From Faecalicatena orotica (lineage in GTDB: Bacteria > Bacillota > Clostridia > Lachnospirales > Lachnospiraceae), in NCBI RefSeq assembly GCF_003149245.1, contig NZ_QGDL01000016.1, positions 90,454 to 154,453 of the forward strand: a stretch of 64,000 bases of DNA, in the 5' to 3' direction. This document shows positions 1-9,635 of the stretch, piece by piece; positions within the stretch are counted from its first letter, which is position 1; each line of letters starts with the position of its first letter. The position numbers were made by a program, and so were the translations under genes. Under the pieces are notes generated by a model. That model did not search any database, was not told the DNA's origin, and saw only the letters and a list, made by a program, of their open reading frames with translations.

Positions 1-84
1 TTTGAAGAATCAAAAATGCAAAAAAGATTTGTAGTGTCTTTTTTTCCAAATAATAGTATAATAAAAAATAGGTTTAATCTAGAT

Positions 85-227
85 ACTGTTCAGACCGTGC
101 CGTGCACTTTGCTGCACGGCATCGGAGCCAAAAAAGTGATGATTTCGGGGCATCTGCCCCTCGCCGAAGGCGACTTTCAATGGGCAGATGCCGTTACTGT
201 GCGCGCCCACAGGGTGTGCACAGTAAC
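85..227. repeat. Multi-hairpin repeat, copy A
   Basis: Three consecutive perfect stems are visible: GCCGTGCA (99-106) with 113-120; GGCATCTGCCC (149-159) with 182-192, with a small TCGCC/GGCGA hairpin in its loop; and GTTACTGTGC (193-202) with 218-227. A second element with the same order of stems but different stem sequences lies at 31005-31139. That points to a conserved fold, either a mobile small repeat or a structured RNA. Nothing in it looks translated. It fills most of the stretch before the first gene. Confidence 0.7.
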
Positions 228-291
228 TTAATTTGTAGTGACCGGAGAAGTAACAGGTTGGAACTATTGTAAGTAAGGAGAATTTGTAATA

Positions 292-3180
292 ATGGATGCA
301 GTGTTAAAAAGCGAGGTAGAGGAATTTGCCAGTAAGATATTGAGAAGTTATTTTTGCGATTCAGAGGTAGATTTCCTGATTTCTACTTTTGCACCGGAGA
401 TTGTATGGATGGGCGGCGGGGAAAAGCAGAGAGCCGAAGGGAGAGAAGCCGTTGCGTCTGCATTCAGAAGAGAAAAGGAAGACCTTATCCCGTGTAATAT
501 GAGTGAGGAGAGGTATGTCACTTTGGAGCTGGGAGAAGGCCTGTACCTCTGTGAGGGAGACAGCTGGATCGAGGCAAAACCGGAAACGAAAATGGTTATG
601 AATGTCCACCAGCGTGTAACCTTCATATTCAGGAGAAAGGGAGATAGTTTTGAGTCTGTACATATTCATAACTCAATAGACTTCTCTGCAATACAGGATG
701 ACGAACTGTTTCCGATCGAGTCGGCAAAAGAGAGCTATGAGAAACTTCAGGATATGCTCGTGCTAAAGGAGGCGGAAGCTGACAGGCAGGCGAGATTCCT
801 CCAACAGCTTTATGATACTGTTCCCTGTGGGATTCTGCAGTTTACGACGGAACAGCCGTACGAGATCCTGAGTCTGAATAGAATGGTGTGGGAATTTTAT
901 GGGTTTGAGTCGGAAGAGGATTACAGATCAAAGATACAGTCTCCTGTCCAGCTTGTCCTGAAAAATGATAAGGATAATATCATTGGTATGATTGAAGGTC
1001 TCAAGACCGGCGGACCAGCTGTCAACTATACGCGCCAGAGCAGGAAAACAGACGGGACCAGTGTCTGGATCAGCGTGATTATGCACCGTATTGTCAATGT
1101 AGACGGAATTGAGGTTATACAGGCCATATTTACGGATATTACAGAAATGACTACGCTGGTGATGGCACAGGAAAGAGAGAGGATGATTGAGAATCATTTT
1201 CTGAGGGCGGCAACTTGTACTGCCTACCCGCTGATTATGAGCCTGAACCTGACACAGGGTAAATTTAACTGTTTTATCGAGGAACAGAAAGGAGTCATCG
1301 ATGACAACAGCGGTAATTATGATGAATTAATGGTTCACTCGGTTGAATTGGTGAATCCGGCATTCAGAGATGAATACAGACATGAATTTTCCAGGGAAAA
1401 CCTGCTCAGGAGATATGCAGAAGGAAAAAAGGAGAATTACATAGAACTTCAGATGATGGGATATGATGGGAAGGAGCACTGGCTGTCCCTTCATGTAATC
1501 TTTGTTGTCAACCCGTTCAGCACGGATATACTGGCAATCCAGCTGGTGAAAGTGCTTGATGACCAGCGTTCGGAAAAGCTTAGACAGGAGCAGCTGCTGC
1601 GTGATGCGCTGTCTTCAGCCATGGCCGCCAATCATGCAAAGTCGGATTTCCTTTCCAGAATGAGCCATGACATCAGGACGCCAATGAATGCAATCATCGG
1701 AATGTGTACGATTGGTCAGCTGAAGATCAATGATCCGGTCCGTGTCATGGATTGTTTTAAGAAGATTGACGACTCATCCAGATACCTGCTCTCTCTGATC
1801 AATGATATTCTGGATATGTCAAAGATAGAAAATGGGAAGATAGAAATTGTAAAAGAGAAGTTTGAGTTTGCCGGATTTTTTGAAAATTTAATTTCCATAA
1901 TTTATCCTCAGGCGGTAGATAAAGGAATTACGTTTGAGATGTATCATAAGGAGCCAATCTTGAAATATTATTTAGGTGACGCTCTTAGAATCAAGCAGAT
2001 TCTTATGAATTTATTGTCTAATGCATTGAAGTTTACCGGATGCGGCGGAACAATCCAGCTGGAAGTATATGAAAAGAAGAGAACACGGGAATCCGCATAT
2101 ATGTGTTTTGTGGTTCGTGATACCGGAGTGGGGATGTCAGAAGAATTCATGAAGCGCATCTACGAGCCGTTTGAGCAGGAGTCCAAGGAGGCGGCGAGGA
2201 ATAATGTGGGAAGCGGTCTGGGACTCTCTATTGTTTACAACATGGTACAACTGATGAATGGCCATATTGAAGTCAAAAGTGAAAAGAACAAGGGAACGGA
2301 ATTTACTGTCACGATTCCTCTGGGCATTGCAAAGGAACTGCAGGAGGAAGATTTTGATGCAGACAGCAGTGACCTGATGCAGGGAACAAGGGTCCTGATT
2401 GTAGATGATGACCAGATTGTAGGTGAGCAGGCAGTACTTATTCTGTCAGAGATCGGCGGAGATCCGGTCTGGGCCGCATCAGGAATGGAAGCTGTGTCAT
2501 ATGTACAGGAGTCTGCTGATGCAGGAAAACCGTTTGAGATTGCCATGATCGACTGGAAGATGCCGGACATGAACGGGATTGAGACAACCAGGAGAATCCG
2601 GCAGATCGTTGGCAGAGATACAACGATTATCATCATATCTGCGTATGACTGGAGTACAATAGAAGAAGAGGCAGTGGCTGCCGGTGCAGATTATTTTATT
2701 TCGAAACCGCTGTTTAAGTCCAATATCGAAAGGGCACTGGCAGAGATCGATAAAAATCATGAAAAAATCAAGGCTCTGGATTCCATAAAACCAGATTGTT
2801 TTTCCGGACAGAGGGTACTTCTTGTTGAAGATAATATACTGAACCGGGAGATTGCAAAATCTCTGCTGGAAATTAACCATATCGAGGTGGACACGGCAGA
2901 AAATGGCGCTGAGGCGGTAGAGCGGTTCAGAGAGTCCGGGAAAGGATTCTATTTTGCCGTACTCATGGATATCCGTATGCCTGTCATGGATGGCTTAGAG
3001 GCGACGAGGCAGATACGAAAGGAACCAAGGGAGGAGGCCAAAACAATCCCGATTCTTGCGATGACTGCAAATGCATTTGAGGAAGATAAGAGGATGGCAT
3101 ATGAGGCAGGCGTGAATGGATATCTGGCAAAACCGCTGGATATTCAGGTTATGTTAGATGAGCTTAAGCTATATTTGTAA
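292..3180 (+). CDS. Hybrid sensor histidine kinase with SnoaL-like and PAS domains and two receiver domains
   Basis: A 962-residue soluble hybrid kinase with no membrane segment. In order: a SnoaL/NTF2-like domain (about 1-135), a PAS domain (about 165-290), a second PAS-like region (about 310-430), a HisKA dimerisation box with SHDIRTP and phospho-accepting His459, and an HATPase_c domain with a QILMNLLSNALKF N-box and a GSGLGLSIV G-box. Two receiver domains follow (VLIVDDD at 701, acceptor Asp754; VLLVEDN at 842, acceptor Asp893). No output domain or response regulator is adjacent, so the target is unknown. AAGGAG at 275-280 precedes the ATG by 11 bases. The ligand of the N-terminal domain cannot be read from sequence. 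Confidence 0.9.
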   Translation: MDAVLKSEVEEFASKILRSYFCDSEVDFLISTFAPEIVWMGGGEKQRAEGREAVASAFRREKEDLIPCNMSEERYVTLELGEGLYLCEGDSWIEAKPETKMVMNVHQRVTFIFRRKGDSFESVHIHNSIDFSAIQDDELFPIESAKESYEKLQDMLVLKEAEADRQARFLQQLYDTVPCGILQFTTEQPYEILSLNRMVWEFYGFESEEDYRSKIQSPVQLVLKNDKDNIIGMIEGLKTGGPAVNYTRQSRKTDGTSVWISVIMHRIVNVDGIEVIQAIFTDITEMTTLVMAQERERMIENHFLRAATCTAYPLIMSLNLTQGKFNCFIEEQKGVIDDNSGNYDELMVHSVELVNPAFRDEYRHEFSRENLLRRYAEGKKENYIELQMMGYDGKEHWLSLHVIFVVNPFSTDILAIQLVKVLDDQRSEKLRQEQLLRDALSSAMAANHAKSDFLSRMSHDIRTPMNAIIGMCTIGQLKINDPVRVMDCFKKIDDSSRYLLSLINDILDMSKIENGKIEIVKEKFEFAGFFENLISIIYPQAVDKGITFEMYHKEPILKYYLGDALRIKQILMNLLSNALKFTGCGGTIQLEVYEKKRTRESAYMCFVVRDTGVGMSEEFMKRIYEPFEQESKEAARNNVGSGLGLSIVYNMVQLMNGHIEVKSEKNKGTEFTVTIPLGIAKELQEEDFDADSSDLMQGTRVLIVDDDQIVGEQAVLILSEIGGDPVWAASGMEAVSYVQESADAGKPFEIAMIDWKMPDMNGIETTRRIRQIVGRDTTIIIISAYDWSTIEEEAVAAGADYFISKPLFKSNIERALAEIDKNHEKIKALDSIKPDCFSGQRVLLVEDNILNREIAKSLLEINHIEVDTAENGAEAVERFRESGKGFYFAVLMDIRMPVMDGLEATRQIRKEPREEAKTIPILAMTANAFEEDKRMAYEAGVNGYLAKPLDIQVMLDELKLYL

Positions 3181-3257
3181 TAAAAAGATTTGAATAGGTA
3201 TCCTCTGCCGGTAAGAATGCCGGTTAGAGGATATCTGACAGATGGCGGGAGGTAACA

Positions 3258-4679
3258 ATGAAGTTAAAATGTATTTTATTTAGTCTTATGGTGTCTGTCC
3301 TGCTGGCATCAGCGCCGGTTCAGGTATGGGCTGAGGATGCGGATAATCAGGAAAAGACAGAAGAAGAACTTGCCGCGGCAGAAGAAAAAGAGAAGACGGA
3401 TTCCTATGCCAGGGAGATCGATACGAATGCATTGGAGAACTGGCCGTCCGGTCCGCAGGTTTATGCGGATTCGGCGGTTGTCATGGACATGGAAAGCGGT
3501 GCGGTCCTGTATGCAAAGCAGGCCGATAAACAGCATTATCCCGCCAGTATTACCAAGCTGATGACAACGCTTGTTGCTTTGGAGAATGCGGAACTGACGG
3601 ATAAGGTAAGATTTACAGAGGACAGCATTTCCTTTCTGCAGTGGGATGATGCACAGATCGGGATGAAGGCCGGCGAAGAAATAAGTCTGGAAGATGCACT
3701 TCATGGCGTCCTGCTGGCCTCTGCAAATGAGGTTTCCCACGCAGTCGCGGAGAGTGTGGGAGCCGACCGGCTGGGCGGCGATTATGAGACTTTTATCCAG
3801 AAGATGAATACGAGGGCAGAAGAACTGGGATGCACAAATTCACACTGGGTGAATCCAAACGGGCTTCATGATGATAACCACTATACATCGGCCCATGATA
3901 TGGCCCTGATCGCATCTGCCGTGTATCAGCAGGATGAGTTTAAGAAAATTATGGGAACGCTGGAGTATAAAATAGGCGCCACAAACCTGACGAAGGAAGA
4001 GAGGGTATTCCAACAGAACCACAAAATGCTCTGGCCGGAAAACTATTATTACTATGAGTACTGCAAGGGTGGTAAAACAGGATATACTGATCAGGCTAAA
4101 ACGACGCTGGTCACCATGGCTGACAACGGAGATATGCGTCTGGCTGCAGTTGTTCTCTATGACTACGGAGTGGATGCCTATACAGACACAAGGGCAATGT
4201 TCGACTATGTTTTCCAGAATTTCCACAAGGTTCCTGTAGCCGGGGCCGAAGATGCGGAAGAGATATCCTCTTTTGATGATAAGGATGCATACGTGGTTCT
4301 GCCTGAAGATGTTGCGTACACAGATCTGGATAAAGAAATCGTCCTTACAAAGCAGGGAATCCGTTCTGGAAAAATCATATACACGTATAAAGGTGATAAC
4401 GTAGGCAGCGCCGCCGTGACCCTTACAGAAGAAGGGTACCAGAAGCTCTCAGGAGGAAGTGCTGCCCAGAGCGACAGCAAGAAGATTGAGAATGAAGGCA
4501 GTACGCCGGACCAGTCGGCGCAGGCAGACAGGGACAAGGCAAAGGAACAGGAGAATGCGGAAAAGGACAGCCGGAATCTGAAGCTTGTCATCGCTGTTTC
4601 AGCCGCAGTTGTTTTCGTTGTCATCATTATCATCGCGATACTGGAAGCAAAGCGGAAAAGAAAACGCAGGAAAAAATAA
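3258..4679 (+). CDS. dacF: D-alanyl-D-alanine carboxypeptidase, DacF type
   Basis: A 473-residue penicillin-binding protein of the low-molecular-weight carboxypeptidase family (peptidase S11), which trims the terminal D-Ala from peptidoglycan stem peptides outside the membrane. It has an N-terminal signal peptide, the active-site tetrad SITK (Ser97-Lys100), SAN (155-157) and KTG (273-275). After the catalytic domain come a beta-rich C-terminal domain, a charged linker, one membrane segment (about 438-460) and a very basic tail. That anchor is more hydrophobic than the usual amphipathic helix of PBP5-type enzymes. It follows the kinase gene by 77 bases and ends at a strong terminator. The family is certain; the dacF paralogue name is less so. 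Confidence 0.9.
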   Translation: MKLKCILFSLMVSVLLASAPVQVWAEDADNQEKTEEELAAAEEKEKTDSYAREIDTNALENWPSGPQVYADSAVVMDMESGAVLYAKQADKQHYPASITKLMTTLVALENAELTDKVRFTEDSISFLQWDDAQIGMKAGEEISLEDALHGVLLASANEVSHAVAESVGADRLGGDYETFIQKMNTRAEELGCTNSHWVNPNGLHDDNHYTSAHDMALIASAVYQQDEFKKIMGTLEYKIGATNLTKEERVFQQNHKMLWPENYYYYEYCKGGKTGYTDQAKTTLVTMADNGDMRLAAVVLYDYGVDAYTDTRAMFDYVFQNFHKVPVAGAEDAEEISSFDDKDAYVVLPEDVAYTDLDKEIVLTKQGIRSGKIIYTYKGDNVGSAAVTLTEEGYQKLSGGSAAQSDSKKIENEGSTPDQSAQADRDKAKEQENAEKDSRNLKLVIAVSAAVVFVVIIIIAILEAKRKRKRRKK

Positions 4680-4700
4680 AAGACCATAAAATGAGAGACG

Positions 4701-4754
4701 GCCCTCCCCCTGTATCTAAGTTATTCGGATACAGGGGAAGGGCTTTCGTTTTTT
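4701..4754 (+). terminator. Rho-independent terminator after the carboxypeptidase gene
   Basis: GCCCTCCCCCTGTATC (4701-4716) pairs almost fully with 4728-4743, followed by a T-rich run. It lies between two convergent genes and may serve both. Confidence 0.85.
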
Positions 4755-4765
4755 AATAACCACAT

Positions 4766-5956
4766 TTATTCAATTGGTTTTTCCTCGATATTTAGATAAA
4801 TGTCAGGATCAGGATTGATTTCCTCGAATGCTTTGATAATCCGGTCTGTTACGGTGTTGATATTGATATCCTCAGAGACATTGAGCAGCACGGAATACTG
4901 GTTCAGTGATGCACGAGTAAAGACATCATTCTTTCTCAGTCCGTTGGCAAGCAGATCGTAAAGCAGATTCATAATCCTCTTCATCTTAACTGAATCCGGC
5001 AGTGTATCGTTCTTGGGAAGCAGAGAAAACAAGAGCAGATAATATTTTCCCTGTGAACGTCTCACAGATCTCAGATTGAGCTGGTAAATATTCTTAAAAA
5101 TGTCAAAGTTACAGTAGAAGGTCTTGTCCGTATCCTTCTCCACACCGAGCGTGGTCTCCAGTTCATCCATCTTCAGCTCTATATTTGGCATGCGGAGCAG
5201 GATGTCCTGATAGATATCACGCAGCGAAGTGCTGATATCGAGGCCATATTTTGAGGAGAAGAAATCCACTGTGGACTGGTAATATTCCAGCGCAGTCTTA
5301 ACTGTATTCATTCCCATATATGCAAGCAGCTTATAGCGGTAGAAACGCTCTTCTTCCGGATAGAGGATGATGGACTGGTCGCATAGTGAAATTAGTTCGT
5401 CATATCTGGACTTGGCGTACAGATATTCACACATATTCAGGGTACAGTTAACATACATGTTGCGATAATATGTTGCACGGTACTGGACCCATTCAACAGA
5501 GGCATGGTTAGACAGAAAATCTCCGGTATACAGGCGCTGCATACGGTAATAATACCGGTACTGCCTTTCGGAGTCCGGTTCCTGCCGGGCCAGGTTATAA
5601 TAATTTTCAAAATCGGTAATATCAATCTTGCAGTACAGGTCTGGGTTCCAGTAATAGGCATCCTGGGTAAACTTGATATAGTCGATATCCTGTTCCGGAT
5701 AAAGCCTCTCGAGTTCTTTCCTCGCCCTGTATACAAGGTTGCGGAGAGCACCTACAGGGATCTTGTCTTTGACATCAGGCCATAGCATTGACATCAAAAC
5801 ATCCTTTGGCACTTTTGTATCCTGATTGGCAACCAGATAAGAGATCAGAAGAGTAAGCTGGGTACTGTTGTGCTCACTTGGCGCATATTCATAAAACGGA
5901 CTGGAAATAGAAAACTCATTAAAAAAGTGGATATGAAGGTCTGGTTTTCGTCTCAT
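4766..5956 (-). CDS. SARP/BTAD-like transcriptional regulator
   Basis: A 396-residue protein with an N-terminal OmpR-like winged helix (about 1-105, including the WPD and ALRNLVYRARKEL region), then a bacterial transcriptional activator (BTAD) TPR-type domain (about 110-255) and an unassigned C-terminal region (about 290-390) that looks like an alpha/beta module. BTAD regulators activate nearby or unlinked operons; no target is obvious here. It is convergent with the carboxypeptidase and divergent from ileS. GGAGAA precedes the ATG. A perfect inverted repeat lies in its upstream region at 5986-6000. Confidence 0.8.
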   Translation of the reverse strand: MRRKPDLHIHFFNEFSISSPFYEYAPSEHNSTQLTLLISYLVANQDTKVPKDVLMSMLWPDVKDKIPVGALRNLVYRARKELERLYPEQDIDYIKFTQDAYYWNPDLYCKIDITDFENYYNLARQEPDSERQYRYYYRMQRLYTGDFLSNHASVEWVQYRATYYRNMYVNCTLNMCEYLYAKSRYDELISLCDQSIILYPEEERFYRYKLLAYMGMNTVKTALEYYQSTVDFFSSKYGLDISTSLRDIYQDILLRMPNIELKMDELETTLGVEKDTDKTFYCNFDIFKNIYQLNLRSVRRSQGKYYLLLFSLLPKNDTLPDSVKMKRIMNLLYDLLANGLRKNDVFTRASLNQYSVLLNVSEDININTVTDRIIKAFEEINPDPDIYLNIEEKPIE

Positions 5957-5985
5957 TTGTCTATTCTCCTTGTTTTTTTCGAATT

Positions 5986-6000
5986 TATAACATTGTTATA
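5986..6000. promoter_or_regulatory. Inverted repeat upstream of the BTAD regulator
   Basis: TATAAC-att-GTTATA, a perfect 6-3-6 dyad about 30 bases upstream of the regulator start. It could be an autoregulatory operator. No binding protein can be assigned. Confidence 0.35.
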
Positions 6001-6112
6001 GTAGGATTTAATAATTATTATATCACTTATAGTGCAAACTTTCTACAAATAGATTCCACCAATATACCAAAGAATGGAATTTTGCCGAAATTTTTAAATT
6101 CCGGTGAATCCC

Positions 6113-6141
6113 TTGACTATTTAAGAGTTTCTTTTTATAAT
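6113..6141 (+). promoter_or_regulatory. Sigma-A promoter of the ileS leader
   Basis: TTGACT (6113-6118), a 17-base spacer and TATAAT (6136-6141), placed just upstream of the T-box leader. Confidence 0.85.
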
Positions 6142-6164
6142 AAACTCTGTGCAGACTTAAATGG

Positions 6165-6441
6165 AAAAAACGATGACGAAGACAGTAGGTCATATCCGAA
6201 AGTCCCAGCGAGCCGGAGATGGTGGGAGTCCGGTACCTGTAAGATATTTCTGAACATCACTTCCGAGTTGCAGACCTTGAAACGCTAAGAAGTAGGGGCT
6301 GACGGTGTTCCTCCGTTATTGGAACGCATATGCAGGATTTAAAGAAGCCTACTATGGGCTTTGATATCTGAGTATGTTGTAACAGGTGGTTAACGTAAGC
6401 TTCAGCTTTCGTCCTATTACAGGGCGGAAGCTTTTCTTTTT
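6165..6441 (+). promoter_or_regulatory. T-box riboswitch, isoleucine-specific
   Basis: The leader between the promoter and ileS has the marks of a T-box. It has a Stem I segment with an AGCGAGCCGG-type distal loop. A specifier region GAAC-ATC-AC puts the Ile codon ATC at 6256-6258, followed by a purine. A T-box core GGTGGTTAACG around 6385-6395 contains TGGT (6387-6390), which can pair with the ACCA end of uncharged tRNA-Ile. The intrinsic terminator has arms 6404-6415 and 6421-6432 plus a T-run. Uncharged tRNA-Ile should stabilise the antiterminator and switch on ileS. The T-box core is somewhat divergent from AGGGTGGNACCGCG. Confidence 0.92.
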
Positions 6442-6474
6442 ACCAAAAAACACAATCAGAAAGGAAGAAGAGTT

Positions 6475-9400
6475 ATGTACAAGAAAGTTACCACGGACAT
6501 GAACTTTGTGGAACGTGAAAAAGAAGTTGAGAAGTTCTGGGAAGAAAATGATATTTTCCAAAAGAGTATGGATGAGAGGGAGGGCGCTCCGAAATATACC
6601 TTCTATGACGGTCCTCCGACAGCAAACGGAAAGCCGCATATCGGGCATGTCCTGACACGTGTCATCAAGGATATGATTCCGAGATACCGTACAATGAAGG
6701 GATATATGGTACCCCGCAAGGCTGGTTGGGACACACACGGACTTCCGGTTGAGCTTGAAGTTGAGAAGCTGCTCGGGCTGGACGGAAAGGACCAGATCGA
6801 AGAATACGGTCTGGAGCCATTCATTGATAAATGTAAGGAAAGTGTATGGAAATACAAAGGGATGTGGGAGGATTTCTCCGGCACAGTCGGATTCTGGGCC
6901 GATATGGAACACCCGTATGTCACTTATGACAATAACTTTATCGAGTCTGAGTGGTGGGCTTTGAAGCAGATCTGGGACAAAGGGCTGCTCTACAAAGGCT
7001 TTAAGATTGTGCCTTACTGCCCGCGCTGCGGAACCCCGCTTTCTGCACAGGAAGTGGCGCAGGGGTACAAGGATGTAAAGGAACGCTCTGCTATCGCAAG
7101 ATTTAAGGTAAAAGACGAAGATGCCTATATCCTTGCATGGACCACAACACCGTGGACACTGCCTTCCAATCTGGCACTCTGTGTGAACCCGGTTGAGGAT
7201 TATGTGAAAGTAAAGGCGCGTGACGGCTTTGTTTATTATATGGCTGAGGCGCTTCTGGACAAGGTGCTCGGAAAGCTTGCATCAGAGGCTGAGCCGGCTT
7301 ATGAGATTCTTGAGAGATACAAGGGAACCGATCTGGAATACAAGGAATATGAGCCTCTGTTCCAGTGTGCGGCCGACAGCGCGGCAAAGCAGAATAAGAA
7401 AGCATTTTATGTGACATGTGATACCTACGTTACACTGACAGACGGTACCGGAGTCGTACACATCGCCCCTGCATTTGGTGAAGACGATGCCAATGTAGGA
7501 AGAAAATATGGGCTGCCTTTTGTACAGCTCGTTGATGAGAAGGGCAACATGGCTGAAACCACACCGTTTGCCGGCGTGTTTGTGAAAAAGGCAGATCCTT
7601 TGGTACTCAAAAACCTCGAGGAGAGAAACCTTCTGTTTGATGCGCCAAAATTCGAACACAGTTATCCTCACTGCTGGAGATGCGATACTCCGCTTATTTA
7701 TTATGCGAGAGAATCCTGGTTTATCAAGATGACAGATGTAAAAGAGGACTTGATTGCCAATAACAATACAATCAACTGGATTCCTGAGAGCATCGGGAAG
7801 GGACGTTTCGGCGACTGGCTGGAAAATGTCCAGGACTGGGGAATCAGCCGTAACCGTTACTGGGGAACGCCGCTGAATATCTGGGAGTGTGAGTGCGGAC
7901 ACCAGCATTCAATCGGAAGTATTGAGGAACTGAAGTCCATGTCAGACAACTGCCCGGATGATATCGAGCTGCACCGCCCGTATATCGACGATGTAACTGT
8001 AAAGTGCCCGGTCTGCGGAAAAGAGATGCACCGTGTGCCGGAAGTTATTGACTGCTGGTTTGACAGTGGGTCCATGCCGTTTGCACAGCATCACTATCCA
8101 TTTGAAAATAAAGAACTTTTTGAACAGCAGTTCCCGGCGGATTTTATTTCAGAGGCTGTGGACCAGACAAGAGGATGGTTCTATTCCCTTCTGGCCATTT
8201 CGACCCTGCTGTTTAACAAGGCACCTTATAAAAATGTTATCGTTCTTGGGCATGTTCAGGATGAGAACGGGCAGAAGATGAGCAAATCAAAAGGAAATGC
8301 AGTCGACCCGTTTGATGCCCTGAATCAGTTCGGAGCAGATGCAATCCGCTGGTATTTCTATGTAAACAGTGCTCCGTGGCTTCCGAACCGTTTCCACGGC
8401 AAGGCAGTAACAGAAGGACAGAGGAAGTTCATGGGTACCCTGTGGAACACCTATGCGTTCTTTGTTCTGTATGCGAACATTGATGAGTTCGATGCGACAA
8501 AATACAGCCTGGATTACGAGAAACTTTCTGTAATGGATAAATGGCTTCTGTCCAAACTGAATACACTGATTAAGACGGTTGATGATAATCTTGCAAATTA
8601 CAGGATTCCGGAGAGCGCAAGGGCACTTCAGGATTTTGTGGATGACATGAGCAACTGGTATGTCAGAAGAAGCCGTGAACGTTTCTGGGCAAAGGGAATG
8701 GAGCAGGATAAGATCAATGCCTATATGACTTTATATACTGCATTGGTGACAGTTTGCAAAGTGGCTGCGCCGATGATTCCGTTTATGACAGAGGAAATTT
8801 ACCAGAATCTTGTCCGCAGCATTGACAGCGGGGCACCGGAGAGTATTCACCTGTGTGACTTCCCTGCTGTAAGTGAAGAGTGGATCGATACTGAACTCGA
8901 GGCAAATATGGCAAACGTACTGAAGCTTGTGGTTATGGGCCGTGCCTGCCGTAATACTGCCAATATCAAGAACCGTCAGCCGATCGGGCAGATGTTCGTG
9001 AAAGCAGGATATGTGCTGCCTGAGTTCTATCAGGAGATCGTTGCAGATGAGCTGAATGTGAAGAGTGTGAAGTTTACAGAAGATGTAAGAGACTTTACTT
9101 CATATAGTTTTAAACCACAGTTAAAGACAGTTGGGCCAAAATATGGTAAGATGTTAGGTGGAATCAAAAATGCCCTGGACAATCTGGATGGTAATGCAGC
9201 CATGGATGAGATCAATGAGACAGGTGCTTTGAAACTGGACGTGAACGGACAGGAGATCACGCTGTTCAAAGAAGATCTGCTGATCGATACCGCGCAGATC
9301 GAGGGATATGTTTCTGAAAATGATAATGGAATCACGGTTGTACTTGATACGAACCTGACAGATGAACTGCTTGAAGAAGGCTTTGTAAGAGAAATCATCA

Positions 9401-9630
9401 GCAAGGTCCAGACGATGAGAAAAGAAGCAGATTTCGAGGTAATGGATAAGATTAAGGTTACCTATGAAGGAAGTGAAAAAGCGGAGAATGTTTTTGCCAA
9501 ATATGGCAGGGAGATTGGTAGTGAGGTTCTGGCAAATGAAGTTGTAAAAGCGCAGCCGTCAGGATATGTGAAAGAATGGAAGATTAACGGCGAGGCTGTT
9601 ACAATGGGTGTTGAGAAAGAAGGGATGTAA
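6475..9630 (+). CDS. ileS: Isoleucyl-tRNA synthetase, type 2
   Basis: A 1051-residue class I synthetase that charges tRNA-Ile with isoleucine. Motifs: HIGH at 55-58 and KMSKS at 601-605, with the editing (CP1) insert between them, and the anticodon-binding domain after about 690. The length and the ValRS-like C-terminal end without a Cys-rich zinc site fit the eukaryote-like type 2 IleRS, the group that in other bacteria is associated with natural mupirocin tolerance. That phenotype is inferred, not shown. Expression is controlled by the T-box leader. glgP starts 6 bases after the stop, so the two are probably co-transcribed. Confidence 0.97.
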   Translation: MYKKVTTDMNFVEREKEVEKFWEENDIFQKSMDEREGAPKYTFYDGPPTANGKPHIGHVLTRVIKDMIPRYRTMKGYMVPRKAGWDTHGLPVELEVEKLLGLDGKDQIEEYGLEPFIDKCKESVWKYKGMWEDFSGTVGFWADMEHPYVTYDNNFIESEWWALKQIWDKGLLYKGFKIVPYCPRCGTPLSAQEVAQGYKDVKERSAIARFKVKDEDAYILAWTTTPWTLPSNLALCVNPVEDYVKVKARDGFVYYMAEALLDKVLGKLASEAEPAYEILERYKGTDLEYKEYEPLFQCAADSAAKQNKKAFYVTCDTYVTLTDGTGVVHIAPAFGEDDANVGRKYGLPFVQLVDEKGNMAETTPFAGVFVKKADPLVLKNLEERNLLFDAPKFEHSYPHCWRCDTPLIYYARESWFIKMTDVKEDLIANNNTINWIPESIGKGRFGDWLENVQDWGISRNRYWGTPLNIWECECGHQHSIGSIEELKSMSDNCPDDIELHRPYIDDVTVKCPVCGKEMHRVPEVIDCWFDSGSMPFAQHHYPFENKELFEQQFPADFISEAVDQTRGWFYSLLAISTLLFNKAPYKNVIVLGHVQDENGQKMSKSKGNAVDPFDALNQFGADAIRWYFYVNSAPWLPNRFHGKAVTEGQRKFMGTLWNTYAFFVLYANIDEFDATKYSLDYEKLSVMDKWLLSKLNTLIKTVDDNLANYRIPESARALQDFVDDMSNWYVRRSRERFWAKGMEQDKINAYMTLYTALVTVCKVAAPMIPFMTEEIYQNLVRSIDSGAPESIHLCDFPAVSEEWIDTELEANMANVLKLVVMGRACRNTANIKNRQPIGQMFVKAGYVLPEFYQEIVADELNVKSVKFTEDVRDFTSYSFKPQLKTVGPKYGKMLGGIKNALDNLDGNAAMDEINETGALKLDVNGQEITLFKEDLLIDTAQIEGYVSENDNGITVVLDTNLTDELLEEGFVREIISKVQTMRKEADFEVMDKIKVTYEGSEKAENVFAKYGREIGSEVLANEVVKAQPSGYVKEWKINGEAVTMGVEKEGM

Positions 9631-9635
9631 ATTTT

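Noticed and set aside
16..231. 71-codon open frame at the left edge
   Set aside because: It runs through the three-hairpin repeat, has no ribosome site and its composition follows the stems.
6082..6288. 68-codon frame upstream of ileS
   Set aside because: It covers the promoter and Stem I of the T-box leader.
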